Shown here one piece after another: positions 37,991-47,118 of a DNA stretch of 64,000 bases. Position numbers and translations under genes: made by a program. Position 1 is the first letter of the stretch. Each line of letters opens with the position of its first letter. The notes beneath the pieces are model-generated. The model was not told the origin of the DNA and did not search any database. It saw only the letters and a program-made list of their open reading frames with translations. The stretch comes from ZC4RG30 sp963726085 (lineage in GTDB: Bacteria > Pseudomonadota > Gammaproteobacteria > Steroidobacterales > Steroidobacteraceae). Location of the stretch: contig CAVSAR010000001.1 of assembly GCA_963726085.1 (NCBI GenBank), positions 558,001 to 622,000 of the forward strand, written 5' to 3'.

Positions 37991-38710
37991 TCAGTCATTC
38001 GTGACCAGTGTGCCCAGATTATCGCCCAGCATGATGCGCGGCAGGTCCCCTGCGTTGTGCAGGTTAAAGACGCGCAGCGGCAGTCGATTGTCGCGACACA
38101 GCACGATGGCCGTGGCATCCATCACTGCCAGCCGGTCATCCAGCACACGGTCAAAACTCAGGCGCTCGTAGCGCGTTGCGGCCGGATTGCGCATCGGATC
38201 ATCGGAATACACACCGTTGACCTTGGTGGCCTTCAGCAGCAATTCCGCCCCGACCTCGATCGCGCGCAGACTGGCGGCCGTGTCGGTGGTGAAGAACGGG
38301 TTGCCGGTGCCGGCCGCAAAGATCACCACCCGGCCTTTCTCAAGGTGGCGGATGGCGCGTCGCCGCACGTAGTCCTCGGCCACCTCGTTGATGCGGATGG
38401 CCGACATCACGCGCGCGTGCGCGCCGAGGGCCTCCACCGCATCCTGCATGGCCAGTGAATTCATCACCGTGGCCAGCATGCCCATCTGGTCCGCGGTGAC
38501 CCGGTCCATGCCCGCGCGGGCCAGGCCCGCGCCGCGAAAAATATTGCCCCCACCCAGCACCACGGCCACCTGCGTGCCCATCGCAATGACCTCGGTGAGC
38601 TCCGTGGCCACCCGCTTGAGCATGGCCGGATCGATGCCATAGTCCGCGTCCCCCAGCAGGGCCTCTCCCGAGAGCTTGACCAGAATCCGTCCGTACCGGG
38701 CTGCGCTCAT
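37991..38710 (-). CDS. pyrH: UMP kinase
   Basis: Phosphorylates UMP to UDP, hexameric and allosteric in bacteria; 239 aa. Motifs: RILVKLSGEALLG, VVLGGGNIFRGAGL, DQMGMLATVMNSLAMQDA, FAAGTGNPFFTTDTAA and KATKVNGVYSDDP. A factor-independent terminator lies between tsf and this gene, so part of its expression must come from readthrough or an internal promoter. Confidence 0.97.
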   Translation of the reverse strand: MSAARYGRILVKLSGEALLGDADYGIDPAMLKRVATELTEVIAMGTQVAVVLGGGNIFRGAGLARAGMDRVTADQMGMLATVMNSLAMQDAVEALGAHARVMSAIRINEVAEDYVRRRAIRHLEKGRVVIFAAGTGNPFFTTDTAASLRAIEVGAELLLKATKVNGVYSDDPMRNPAATRYERLSFDRVLDDRLAVMDATAIVLCRDNRLPLRVFNLHNAGDLPRIMLGDNLGTLVTND

Positions 38711-38722
38711 GCCTGCTCCATT

Positions 38723-38747
38723 AAAAAAATCCCCGCCGTGGCGGGGA
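38723..38747 (-). terminator. Intrinsic terminator between tsf and pyrH
   Basis: Read on the minus strand: TCCCCGC, loop CACG, GCGGGGA (7-bp stem) followed at once by a run of seven T. It begins 15 bases after the tsf stop codon and ends 12 bp before the pyrH start. It should end or attenuate the rpsB-tsf transcript. Confidence 0.9.
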
Positions 38748-38762
38748 CGTTGGTCTTGAGGA

Positions 38763-39680
38763 TTACGACTTGTCAGTGCCCTTGTCTTTCTTATGGGCCT
38801 CGGCCTGGGCTTTGACCTCGGCCACAAAGTCGTCCTGTTTCTTCTCGATGCCGGCGCCGACCTCAAGCCGCGCAAAACGCATGACCTGGGCACCGGCGGC
38901 CTGCAGCAGCTTGCCGATGGTCACGTCCGGATCCTTCACGAACGGCTGGCCCACCAGGGTGATCTCCCCCAGCCACTTGGCGATCTGGCCATCGACGATC
39001 TTGGCCAGAACCTGCTCGGGCTTGTTGCGGTTCTTCTCGTCGTTGCGGTTCTGTTCGATGCGAATCGAGCGCTCACGGGCCAGGTCATCGGCCTGCACCT
39101 GCGAGGCGTCCAGATAGCGCGGGTTGCTGGCCGCGACGTGCATGGCCAGGTCGCGCGCCAGCGCCGCGTCCCCACCCTGCAGGGCCACCAGCGTGCCAAT
39201 GCGGGTGCCATGTAGATAGCTGCCCAGCTGCCCGGCGGAGGTCACGCGCTCGAAACGGCGCACGCTGATGTTCTCGCCGATCTTGGCGATCAGCGCCCGG
39301 CGACGCTCGTCGACGGACTCTCCGGATGCCAGGGACACCGCGCCCAATGCGGCCACGTCCGACGGGTTCGCCGCCAGCGCCGCCTGGGCAACGTCGCGGG
39401 CAAAGGCGGTGAAGTCCTCGCCGCGCGCCACGAAGTCGGTCTCGCAGTTGATCTCCACCAGCACGGCGGTGTGCCCGTCCGGCGAGACGGCAGCCGCGAC
39501 CACCCCTTCGGCGGCAATCCGGGTCGCCTTCTTGTCCGCCTTGGCAAGCCCCTGCTTGCGCATCAGCTCGGCGGCCACGTCGAGATCGCCATTGGTCTCC
39601 ACGAGCGCCTTCTTGCACTCCATCATGCCGGCGCCCGTGCGCTCGCGCAGCTGGCGAACCGCCTCGGCCGTCACACTCAT
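38763..39680 (-). CDS. tsf: Elongation factor Ts
   Basis: Nucleotide exchange factor for EF-Tu; 305 aa. N-terminal UBA-like region VRQLRERTGAGMMECKKALV, then the exchange loop ETDFVARGEDFTAFARDVA. The C-terminus is a charged Lys/Asp-rich tail. Its ATG overlaps the rpsB stop by 4 bp (ATGA), an unusually tight junction since many bacteria have a sizeable rpsB-tsf spacer. Its transcript ends at the terminator just downstream. Confidence 0.97.
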   Translation of the reverse strand: MSVTAEAVRQLRERTGAGMMECKKALVETNGDLDVAAELMRKQGLAKADKKATRIAAEGVVAAAVSPDGHTAVLVEINCETDFVARGEDFTAFARDVAQAALAANPSDVAALGAVSLASGESVDERRRALIAKIGENISVRRFERVTSAGQLGSYLHGTRIGTLVALQGGDAALARDLAMHVAASNPRYLDASQVQADDLARERSIRIEQNRNDEKNRNKPEQVLAKIVDGQIAKWLGEITLVGQPFVKDPDVTIGKLLQAAGAQVMRFARLEVGAGIEKKQDDFVAEVKAQAEAHKKDKGTDKS

Positions 39681-40657
39681 GAACGCCCGCCGCGTCGCGC
39701 ACCGGTGCCATTGGATACCGGCCGACGACGCAGGCCCGCGGCTTCCTTCACGGGTGCTGGCTGCACATTGACCACCGGCTCGTCCAGATCGGCTTCGGCG
39801 ATTTCGGTGACGGGGGCTGCGGCCACTTCACCGGCAACCTCGGCCGGCGCACGCGCGGGCTTGCGCCGCACCGCCGCCTGGGGCCTGGGCCGCCCGGCAC
39901 GCGCCGGTCGGCGGCGCGGGGCGCCGCTCTCGTCCAGCTCCACGAATTCGTCCTCGCCCACCATCACCTGCGGCACGGAGGTCTTGCCTTCCAGCACCGC
40001 GTCAGCCATTGCCGATGCATACAGGTTGATGGCGCGCATGGCGTCATCATTGCCCGGCACCACGAATTCCACGTCTTCCGGCGAGCAGTTGGTATCCACC
40101 ACGGCGATCACCGGGATGCCCAGCTTCTTGGCCTCGTGCAGCGCAATGCGCTCATGACCCACGTCGATGACGAACAACACGTCCGGCAGCGCCGGCATGT
40201 TCTTGATGCCACCCAGGCTCTTCTCCAGCTTGGCCATCTCGCGGCGCAGCTGCAGGGCTTCCTTCTTGCCGCGCTTTTCCAGCGCCCCGGTCTCCTGCAG
40301 GTCGGTCAGGTCCGTGAGGCGCTTGATCGACTGGCGGATGGTCTTGAAATTGGTGAGCATGCCGCCGGGCCAACGCTGGTTGACGTAGGGCATGGCGCAG
40401 CGCGCCGCTTCCTTCTGCACGGCCTCGCGGGCCGAACGCTTGGTGCCCACGAACAGCACGGTGCCGCCGTCGGCCACTATGCTGCGCGCGAAGCCTACCG
40501 CTTCCGCGAACATCGGCTGCGTCTTCTCAAGGTTGATAATATGGATCCGGTTACGCTCCCCGAAGATGTACTGGGCCATCTTGGGGTTCCAGAAGCGGGT
40601 CTGATGTCCGAAATGGACACCCGCTTCCAGCATCTGTCGCATTGACACGCTGGGCAT
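39677..40657 (-). CDS. rpsB: 30S ribosomal protein S2 with long C-terminal tail
   Basis: Small-subunit protein needed to bring S1 to the ribosome. The core (about residues 1-240) is canonical: MRQMLEAGVHFGHQTRFWNP, NRIHIINLEKT, FVGTKRSA, VNQRWPGGMLTNF and IPVIAVVDTNCSPE. It is 326 aa against about 240 in E. coli; residues 246-326 are an added tail rich in Arg, Pro and Ala with an acidic stretch in the middle (EIAEADLDEP). The ATG at 40,657 is chosen for the AGAGGA ribosome site upstream. Confidence 0.96.
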   Translation of the reverse strand: MPSVSMRQMLEAGVHFGHQTRFWNPKMAQYIFGERNRIHIINLEKTQPMFAEAVGFARSIVADGGTVLFVGTKRSAREAVQKEAARCAMPYVNQRWPGGMLTNFKTIRQSIKRLTDLTDLQETGALEKRGKKEALQLRREMAKLEKSLGGIKNMPALPDVLFVIDVGHERIALHEAKKLGIPVIAVVDTNCSPEDVEFVVPGNDDAMRAINLYASAMADAVLEGKTSVPQVMVGEDEFVELDESGAPRRRPARAGRPRPQAAVRRKPARAPAEVAGEVAAAPVTEIAEADLDEPVVNVQPAPVKEAAGLRRRPVSNGTGARRGGRS

Positions 40658-40698
40658 CTGCAATTCCTCTCGTTCGGGTTATGGCCTCGCGCGTTTCC

Positions 40699-40758
40699 CT
40701 GGCGGCAATCCCGCGGCAGGCTGGATTACAGACCTGTTGCGGGACACCCGGCCGCCAG
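40699..40758 (-). promoter_or_regulatory. Structured rpsB leader, candidate S2 autoregulatory element
   Basis: The predicted 5' leader contains a nested hairpin: outer arms CTGGCGGC (40,758-40,751) and GCCGCCAG (40,706-40,699), inner arms TCCCGC (40,744-40,739) and GCGGGA (40,714-40,709), with a 24-nt apical loop. Gammaproteobacterial rpsB leaders are known S2-binding feedback elements; whether this one matches that consensus could not be tested here. Confidence 0.5.
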
Positions 40759-40799
40759 TGTCGAAACACGTGGGGATTGTTTGCCAAAAAAGGCCGCGC

Positions 40800-40828
40800 T
40801 TTATACCATGAAGTTCCCGCGTAAACAA
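40800..40828 (-). promoter_or_regulatory. Sigma-70 promoter for rpsB-tsf
   Basis: Minus strand: -35 TTGTTT (40,828-40,823), 17-bp spacer, -10 TATAAA (40,805-40,800). Transcription would start near 40,793 and give a leader of about 135 nt containing the hairpin described separately. A weaker plus-strand TTGTTT (40,777-40,782), 17 bp from TTTATA (40,800-40,805), could serve map, so the divergent promoters may overlap at the -10. Confidence 0.72.
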
Positions 40829-40866
40829 CGCTTTACGCCCCCTAACCCCCACAGGTCCCACCGCCG

Positions 40867-41655
40867 ATGGCCGTAACGATTAAGTCCCCGGAAGAACAGG
40901 AGAAGATGCGCGTGGCAGGACGCCTTGCCGCCGACGTCCTGGACATGATCGACGCCCATATCGCCCCGGGGATCACCACCGACGAGCTGGACCGGATCTG
41001 CAACGACTTCATCGTCAACCAGCAGCAGGCCGTGCCGGCCAATGTGGGCTACAACGGCTTCCCCAAGACCATCTGCACCTCCGTCAACCACGTGGTCTGC
41101 CACGGCATTCCCAATGACCGCAGGCTGGCCTCCGGGGACATCATCAACATCGACGTGACCGTCATCCGGGACGGGTTCCACGGCGACACCAGCCGCATGT
41201 ACTTCGTCGGCAAGCCTGCCGTGCTCGCCCAGCGCCTGTCGCGCGTGTGCTCGGAGGCGATGTGGGCCGGCATCCACGTGGTGCGACCGGGTGCGCGCCT
41301 GGGGGACATCGGCCATGCCATCCAGACACTGACGGAGGCAAACGATTTTTCGGTGGTGCGTGAATACTGTGGCCACGGCATTGGGCGCATCTATCACGAG
41401 GATCCGCAGGTGCTGCACTACGGCGAGCCCGGCACCGGCACCGTCCTCAAGTCCGGCATGACCTTCACCATCGAACCGATGATCAATGCCGGCAAACGCC
41501 ACGTGCAGCTGCTCAAGGATGGCTGGACCGTGGTCACCAAGGACCATTCCCTGTCGGCGCAGTGGGAACACACCATATTGGTGACCGGCGACGGCTACGA
41601 GGTGCTGACGCTTGGCGCGCACGAACGGGCGCGGACCAGTACGATGGTCGCCTGA
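40867..41655 (+). CDS. map: Methionine aminopeptidase, type I
   Basis: Removes the initiator Met from new proteins; 262 aa. Metal ligands are in IINIDVTVIRDGFHGDTSRM (two Asp), CGHGIGRIYHE (His), TFTIEPMINAG (Glu) and the C-terminal WEHTILVT (Glu). Divergent from rpsB, as in E. coli. The glnD start overlaps its stop by one base (TGATG). Confidence 0.97.
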   Translation: MAVTIKSPEEQEKMRVAGRLAADVLDMIDAHIAPGITTDELDRICNDFIVNQQQAVPANVGYNGFPKTICTSVNHVVCHGIPNDRRLASGDIINIDVTVIRDGFHGDTSRMYFVGKPAVLAQRLSRVCSEAMWAGIHVVRPGARLGDIGHAIQTLTEANDFSVVREYCGHGIGRIYHEDPQVLHYGEPGTGTVLKSGMTFTIEPMINAGKRHVQLLKDGWTVVTKDHSLSAQWEHTILVTGDGYEVLTLGAHERARTSTMVA

Positions 41656-44361
41656 TGGTATCGATGCAACAAGCCTCGCTGGAAGACGAAGATCTAACAG
41701 GGACGACCGAACTGCCGACATGGCCGCTGCTGGAGCGCCTGGCGCAGCTGCTGGCCGAAGGCGCGTACTCGCGCGCCTGCTATCGCGAGCTGATCAATCG
41801 CTCGCAGCAGGAACTGCAGCAGCGGTTCACCGCCGAGGAAAGCGTCGAAGGGCTGGTGCGCTCGCGCGCGCTGTTCATCGATTCGCTGCTGCGCCTGACC
41901 TGGCAACAACTGCTGCAACCGGACCTGGCGCAGCGCCTGGCGCTGCTGGCGGTGGGCGGCTATGGGCGCGGTGAGCTGCACCCGCAATCGGACGTGGATA
42001 TCCTGATCCTCGTGCCCTCGTCCCGGGCGCTGGATGACGCCGAGCGCACCCAGGTCGAGACCCTGGTGACCTTCCTGTGGGACATCGGCCTTGAAGTCGG
42101 GCACAGCGTGCGCACCCCGGCGGAGTGCGCCGAGGAAAGCGCCGCGGATGTCGGCGTGATGACCACCTTGCTGGAAGCGCGGCTGCTGAGCGGCTCAGTT
42201 TCGCTGTTCGACGCGATGCGCATTGCGCTGGGCCCCGACCACGTCTGGCCTTCCGACCGCTTCTTCGAGGCAAAGCTGCAGGAGCAACGCGAGCGCCACC
42301 TCAAGGCCAACGACACTGCCTACAACCTGGAGCCCAACGTCAAGACCGGCCCCGGCGGCCTGCGCGACCTGCAGACCATCGGCTGGGTGGCCAAGCGCCA
42401 CTTCGGCGCACAGAGCCTGGACGAGCTGGTGACCAAGGGATTCCTGACCCCAGCCGAGCTGCGCAAGCTCAAGCAGGCACAGGCGTTTCTGTGGAAGGTG
42501 CGCTTCGGCCTGCATGTGCTGACCGGTCGGCACGAGGATCGCCTGCTGTTTGACTACCAGATCCGCCTGGCGCAGACGTTTGGCTACGAGGACGCCACCT
42601 ACACGCTGGCCGTCGAGCAGCTCATGCAGCGCTACTACCGCACGGTGCTGGACGTCAGCTTCCTCAACGAATTGCTGCTGCAGGCATTCCGCGACGAGAT
42701 CCTGCCCGGCAACTCCCCGCCCCAGCCGCTGAACGCGCGGTTCCAGATCCGCAATGACTACCTGGAGGCCACCGGCACCGACGTGTTCGCGCGCTCGCCG
42801 GCGGCCATGCTGGAACTGTTCCTGCTGCTGCAGCAGAACCCGCAGGTGCTGGGGGTGAGCGCCGCGACCATGCGCCTGGTGTCCAGGCACCTGTGGCTGA
42901 TAGACGAGGAGTTCCGCCAGAATCCGCGCCATCACCGCCTGTTCCTCGAGATCCTGCGCGCGCCGGTGGGCGTCACCCACGAACTGCGGCGCATGAACAA
43001 CTACGGGGTGCTGGGCCGGTATATCCCGGCCTTCGGTCGCATCGTCGGCCGCATGCAGTACGACCTGTTCCATGCCTATACGGTGGATGCACACACCCTG
43101 TTCGTGGTGAGCAACCTGCGGCGCCTGGCGATGCCCAAGTACGACGACGAGCTGCCGACGCTGTCCGGCATCATGCAGCAGCTGCCGAAACAGGAAATCG
43201 CCTACCTGGCGGCGCTGTTCCACGACATCGCCAAGGGGCGCGGCGGCGACCACTCCCAGCTGGGCGCGGTGGACGCCGAGGCGTTCTGCCTCGAGCAGGG
43301 CCTGTCCCTGTACGACGCCCGCCTGGTCGCCTGGCTGGTGCTCAACCACCTGGAGCTGTCGGTGTCGTCACAAAAGCGCGACATCGGCGATCCGAAAGTC
43401 ATCAACGAGTTCGCGCGGCAGGTGGGCGACGAAGTGCGCCTCGACTACCTGTATGTGCTGACCTGCGCCGACGTGCGCGGCACCAACCCGAAGCTGTGGA
43501 ACTCGTGGAAGGCGTCGCTGTTCCAGGAATTCTATGAACACGTGCGGGCGGCGCTGCGTCGCGGCCTGGAAAGCCCCATCGACCAGGACCAGCTGCTGCG
43601 CGAGAACCAGGACTCCGCGCGCGCGCTGCTGGCGCTCGCAGAACATCAAGGGCGAGGAGATCGCCCGTGCCTGGGCGGCACTGTCACCGGCCTACTTCCT
43701 GCGCCACTCGCCGGAGGAGATCGCGTGGTTCACGCGGCTGTTTGCGCGACGCGATCCAGGCGACGATGAGCCGCTGGTGGCGGTCGAGCCACGCAGCCAG
43801 CGCGGCACCACCGCGGTGCTGATCTTCGCCCCGCATCGCCACCACGGCTTCGCCCGCGCCACCGCGGTGCTCGACCAGCTGGGCCTGACGGTGGTCGACG
43901 CGCGCATCACGCCGGCCGCCAATGGCTTTAGCCTCGACCTGTATCACGTGCTCGAAGACGATGGCGCGCCCATCAACGACACGGATCGCATCGCCGAGAT
44001 GGAGGAGTCGCTGTGGCGCTCGCTGCGCCGGCCGGAGGATTCCAGCCTGGCCGTGACGCGCCGCGCGCCGCGCCAGGTGAGCATGTTCAATACGCCGACC
44101 CGCGTGACCATTTCCACCGACGAGCGCAACAACCGTTCGGTGCTGGAACTGGTGGCCGGTGACCGGCCGGGCCTGTTGTGCGATGTCGGCAAGGTGCTGT
44201 GGGAAGAGCGCGTTGACCTGCAGGGCGCGCGCATCAGCACCATTGGCGAGCGCGCCGAGGACGTGTTCTACATCACCGACCTCGCGCAGCAGCCGCTGGT
44301 GGAGGCGGCAGCGCAGCAATTGCAGCACAAGCTCAGTGGCGCATTGCATCGAACGTCCTGA
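41655..44361 (+). CDS. glnD: Bifunctional uridylyltransferase / uridylyl-removing enzyme GlnD (one frameshift)
   Basis: Senses glutamine and adds or removes UMP on PII proteins, setting nitrogen control. Domains in order: nucleotidyltransferase with GGYGRGELHPQSDVDILIL (about residues 101-119), HD phosphohydrolase with LFHDIAKGRGGDHSQLGAVD, and two ACT domains (AVLIFAPHRHHGFARATAVL and VLELVAGDRPGLLCDVGKVL). The frame breaks near 43,635-43,640, where one extra base separates SARALLAL from NIKGEEIARAWAALSPAYFL; repaired length is about 901 aa. Probably a sequence error. Confidence 0.94.
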
Positions 44362-44374
44362 CCTGTAGCCAGAC

Positions 44375-45589
44375 ATGAATCCCGGATTTGAGCGCCTTGC
44401 GGCGTATCCATTCGAACGCCTGGCGGATCTGAAGGCCGCACTGCAGCCCCCTGCTGGCCTCACGCACATCGCGCTGTCCATAGGCGAGCCCAAGCACGCG
44501 CCGCCGCAGTTCGTGCTCGACACGCTGGCGGCCCACCTTGGTGAACTGGGCTCGTATCCGGCAACCCGCGGCATGCCCGAACTGCGGCTGGCCGGTGCGC
44601 GCTGGCTGGAGCGGCGCTTTGCCCTGGCCGCCGGCAGCATCGACGCGGAGTCGATGATCCTGCCGGTCCTGGGCACGCGCGAGGCACTGTTCGCCATTCG
44701 TCCAGGCGGTGGTGGATCCGCGCGGCAACGCGCGCCGCTGGTATTGATGCCCAATCCCGGGTACCAGATCTATGAAGGGGCCGCGCTGCTGGCCGGGGCC
44801 GCGCCTTACTACCTCAACACCACCGCCGACAACGGCTTCCTGCCGGACCTTGAGGCAGTGCCCGAGGAGGTATGGCGACGGTGCCAACTGCTGTTCCTGT
44901 GCAGCCCGGGCAACCCCGTGGGCAGCGTGCTGAGCCTGGCGTACCTGCAACGCGCGCTGCAGCTGGCCGAGCGATACGACTTCGTCATCGCATCCGATGA
45001 GTGCTACGCGGACATCTATGACGATGAATCTCGCCCCCCGCCATCACTGCTGACTGCGGCGGCCAGCATGGGCAATGCGCCGGCACGGCGCTGCATGAGC
45101 TTCCATTCATTGTCCAAGCGATCCAGCCTGCCCGGATTGCGCTCCGGCCTGGTGGCCGGCGACGCCGACCTGATGCGCCAGTTCCTGCTGTATCGCACCT
45201 ACCATGGCTGCGCCATGCCTGCGCCCACGCAGCGCGCCAGCATCGCCGCATGGACCGACGACGCGCATGTCGCGGCCAACCGTGCCCGCTACCGCAGCAA
45301 GTTCGACCAGGTGTTGCCCATCCTGGCGCCAGTCATCGAGGCCCACCGACCCGAAGGGGGCTTTTACCTGTGGCTGAACGTCGGCACCGATGACGAAGCC
45401 TTTACCGCCGGCCTGTACGCGCGGCAGAACATCACCGTCGTCCCGGGCAGCTACCTTGCGCGCCAGACCCCGTCGGGCAATCCCGGCGCCGGTTACGTGC
45501 GCATTTCCCTCGTTGCGTCAGAAGCAGAATGTGTGCAGGCTGCCTGTCGCATCCGCGACTACATCACATCGACCCGGATCACCCCATGA
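44375..45589 (+). CDS. dapC: Succinyldiaminopimelate transaminase
   Basis: PLP-dependent fold type I aminotransferase of the succinylase lysine pathway; 404 aa. The N-terminus PGFERLAAYPFERLADLKA is typical of the DapC family, SIGEPKHAPPQFV binds substrate, CSPGNPVGSVLS contacts PLP and the Schiff-base lysine is in FHSLSKRSSLPGLRSG. Placement 13 bp after glnD and with a 4-bp overlap with dapD supports DapC over other aminotransferases. Confidence 0.93.
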   Translation: MNPGFERLAAYPFERLADLKAALQPPAGLTHIALSIGEPKHAPPQFVLDTLAAHLGELGSYPATRGMPELRLAGARWLERRFALAAGSIDAESMILPVLGTREALFAIRPGGGGSARQRAPLVLMPNPGYQIYEGAALLAGAAPYYLNTTADNGFLPDLEAVPEEVWRRCQLLFLCSPGNPVGSVLSLAYLQRALQLAERYDFVIASDECYADIYDDESRPPPSLLTAAASMGNAPARRCMSFHSLSKRSSLPGLRSGLVAGDADLMRQFLLYRTYHGCAMPAPTQRASIAAWTDDAHVAANRARYRSKFDQVLPILAPVIEAHRPEGGFYLWLNVGTDDEAFTAGLYARQNITVVPGSYLARQTPSGNPGAGYVRISLVASEAECVQAACRIRDYITSTRITP

Positions 45590-46422
45590 CCAGCGAAACC
45601 GCCACCCTGCGCCATGTCATCGAGGCCGCCTATGAACGGCGCGCCGACCTCACGCCCACCAGCATCGAACCCGGATTGCGCCAGGCCATCGAGGACTGCA
45701 TCGGCCTGCTCGACAGCGGCCAGGCACGCGTCGCCGAGAAGTCCGGGGACGCGTGGCTGGTCAACGACTGGCTGAAGAAGGCGGTGCTGCTGTATTTCCG
45801 GGCCCGCGACAACCAGGTCATCGACGCCGGCACCGCGCGTTACTACGACAAGGTGCCCCTGAAGTTCGCCGACCAGGACGCCGCGCAGTTCCGCGCTGCA
45901 GGCGTGCGGGTAGTACCGCATGCAACCGTGCGCCGCGGCGCCTACATCGCACCCAACGTGGTGCTCATGCCCTCCTACGTCAACATCGGCGCGCGCGTCG
46001 ACTCCGGGAGCATGGTGGATACCTGGTCGACGGTCGGGTCCTGTGCCCAGATCGGCCGCAACGTGCACCTGTCCGGTGGCGTTGGCATCGGGGGCGTGCT
46101 GGAACCCCTGCAGGCCACCCCGACCATCATCGAGGATGACTGCTTCATCGGGGCGCGCTCCGAAGTGGTCGAGGGTGTGATCGTGGGCGCCGGCTCGGTA
46201 CTGGCCATGGGCGTTTTCATCAGCCAGAGCACGCGTATCTACGACCGCACCACCGGCGCGGTCACCTATGGTCGTGTGCCGCCGGGGTCGGTGGTGGTGC
46301 CAGGGTCGCTGCCCGCGGCCGATGGCAGCTATTCGCTGGCGTGCGCGGTGATCGTCAAGCGGGTGGACGAGAAGACGCGCGCGAAGACCTCCATCAACGA
46401 GCTACTCCGGATGATCGACTAG
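45586..46422 (+). CDS. dapD: Tetrahydrodipicolinate N-succinyltransferase
   Basis: Succinylates tetrahydrodipicolinate, the first step specific to the succinylase route to lysine and meso-DAP; 278 aa. A helical N-terminal domain (HVIEAAYERRADLTP) precedes hexapeptide repeats (RGAYIAPNVVLMPSYVNIGA and GGVGIGGVLEPLQATP). The ATG at 45,586 overlaps the dapC stop by 4 bp. Its 3' end overlaps phoU on the other strand by 21 bp. Confidence 0.97.
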   Translation: MTSETATLRHVIEAAYERRADLTPTSIEPGLRQAIEDCIGLLDSGQARVAEKSGDAWLVNDWLKKAVLLYFRARDNQVIDAGTARYYDKVPLKFADQDAAQFRAAGVRVVPHATVRRGAYIAPNVVLMPSYVNIGARVDSGSMVDTWSTVGSCAQIGRNVHLSGGVGIGGVLEPLQATPTIIEDDCFIGARSEVVEGVIVGAGSVLAMGVFISQSTRIYDRTTGAVTYGRVPPGSVVVPGSLPAADGSYSLACAVIVKRVDEKTRAKTSINELLRMID

Positions 46423-47109
46423 CCGGTTCACGAGGTTCTGGTACGACTTGTCGCCCCCGACGAGCAGGATCACCTGCCGGGCGATATTGCGTGCGTGATC
46501 GCCCATGCGCTCCACGGACTTCAGGACGAACGCGGACTCGACCACCGACTGCAGCTGGTGCGGGTTCTCCATGGCCCGCGTCAGCAGCCGGCGCAGTCCG
46601 CTGGCGTATTCCTCGTCGAGCTCCAGGTCACGCCTGACCACTTCCGCCGCGGCATTGGCGTCCAGAACATCGAAAGCCTCAAGCGCCGCGCGCATCATGC
46701 CGTCGGCGACCTTGCCCATCTGGCGGATATCGCGCGCCACTGTTGCACCGGGAAGTGCAGGATGACGCCCAATTCCGGTGACCACCAGACGCGCCACTTT
46801 TTTTGCCTCGTCGCCGGCCCGTTCGAGGTTGGTGACAACACGTTCTATGGCCATCACCAGCCGCAGGTCTGACGCCATCGGTTGGCGACGCGCGATAATG
46901 ACCACGGTCTCTTCCTCGATGGCCTGTTCCAGACGGTTGACCACCAACTCGCGATCCAGCACCAGGTTGGCCGTGACCGCATTCCAGTCCGCATACGCGG
47001 TCACCGCGCTTTGCACCTGGCCCAGCACCAGTCCGCCCATTTCAACGACGCGCAGATGGACCGAGGACAGGGCCCCATCAAAGGCCTTGGAAATGTGTCC
47101 TTCGATCAT
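46402..47109 (-). CDS. phoU: Phosphate transport regulator PhoU (pst-operon copy)
   Basis: Connects the Pst transporter to the PhoR kinase and silences the Pho regulon when phosphate is plentiful; 235 aa, two PhoU helical-bundle repeats. Each carries the acidic metal-binding motif: VVTNLERAGDEAKKVARLV and SVERMGDHARNIARQVI. Last gene of the porin-pst operon, 9 bp after pstB. A second, different phoU lies at 55,014. Confidence 0.95.
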   Translation of the reverse strand: MIEGHISKAFDGALSSVHLRVVEMGGLVLGQVQSAVTAYADWNAVTANLVLDRELVVNRLEQAIEEETVVIIARRQPMASDLRLVMAIERVVTNLERAGDEAKKVARLVVTGIGRHPALPGATVARDIRQMGKVADGMMRAALEAFDVLDANAAAEVVRRDLELDEEYASGLRRLLTRAMENPHQLQSVVESAFVLKSVERMGDHARNIARQVILLVGGDKSYQNLVNRLVDHPE

Positions 47110-47118
47110 GGGCTCACG

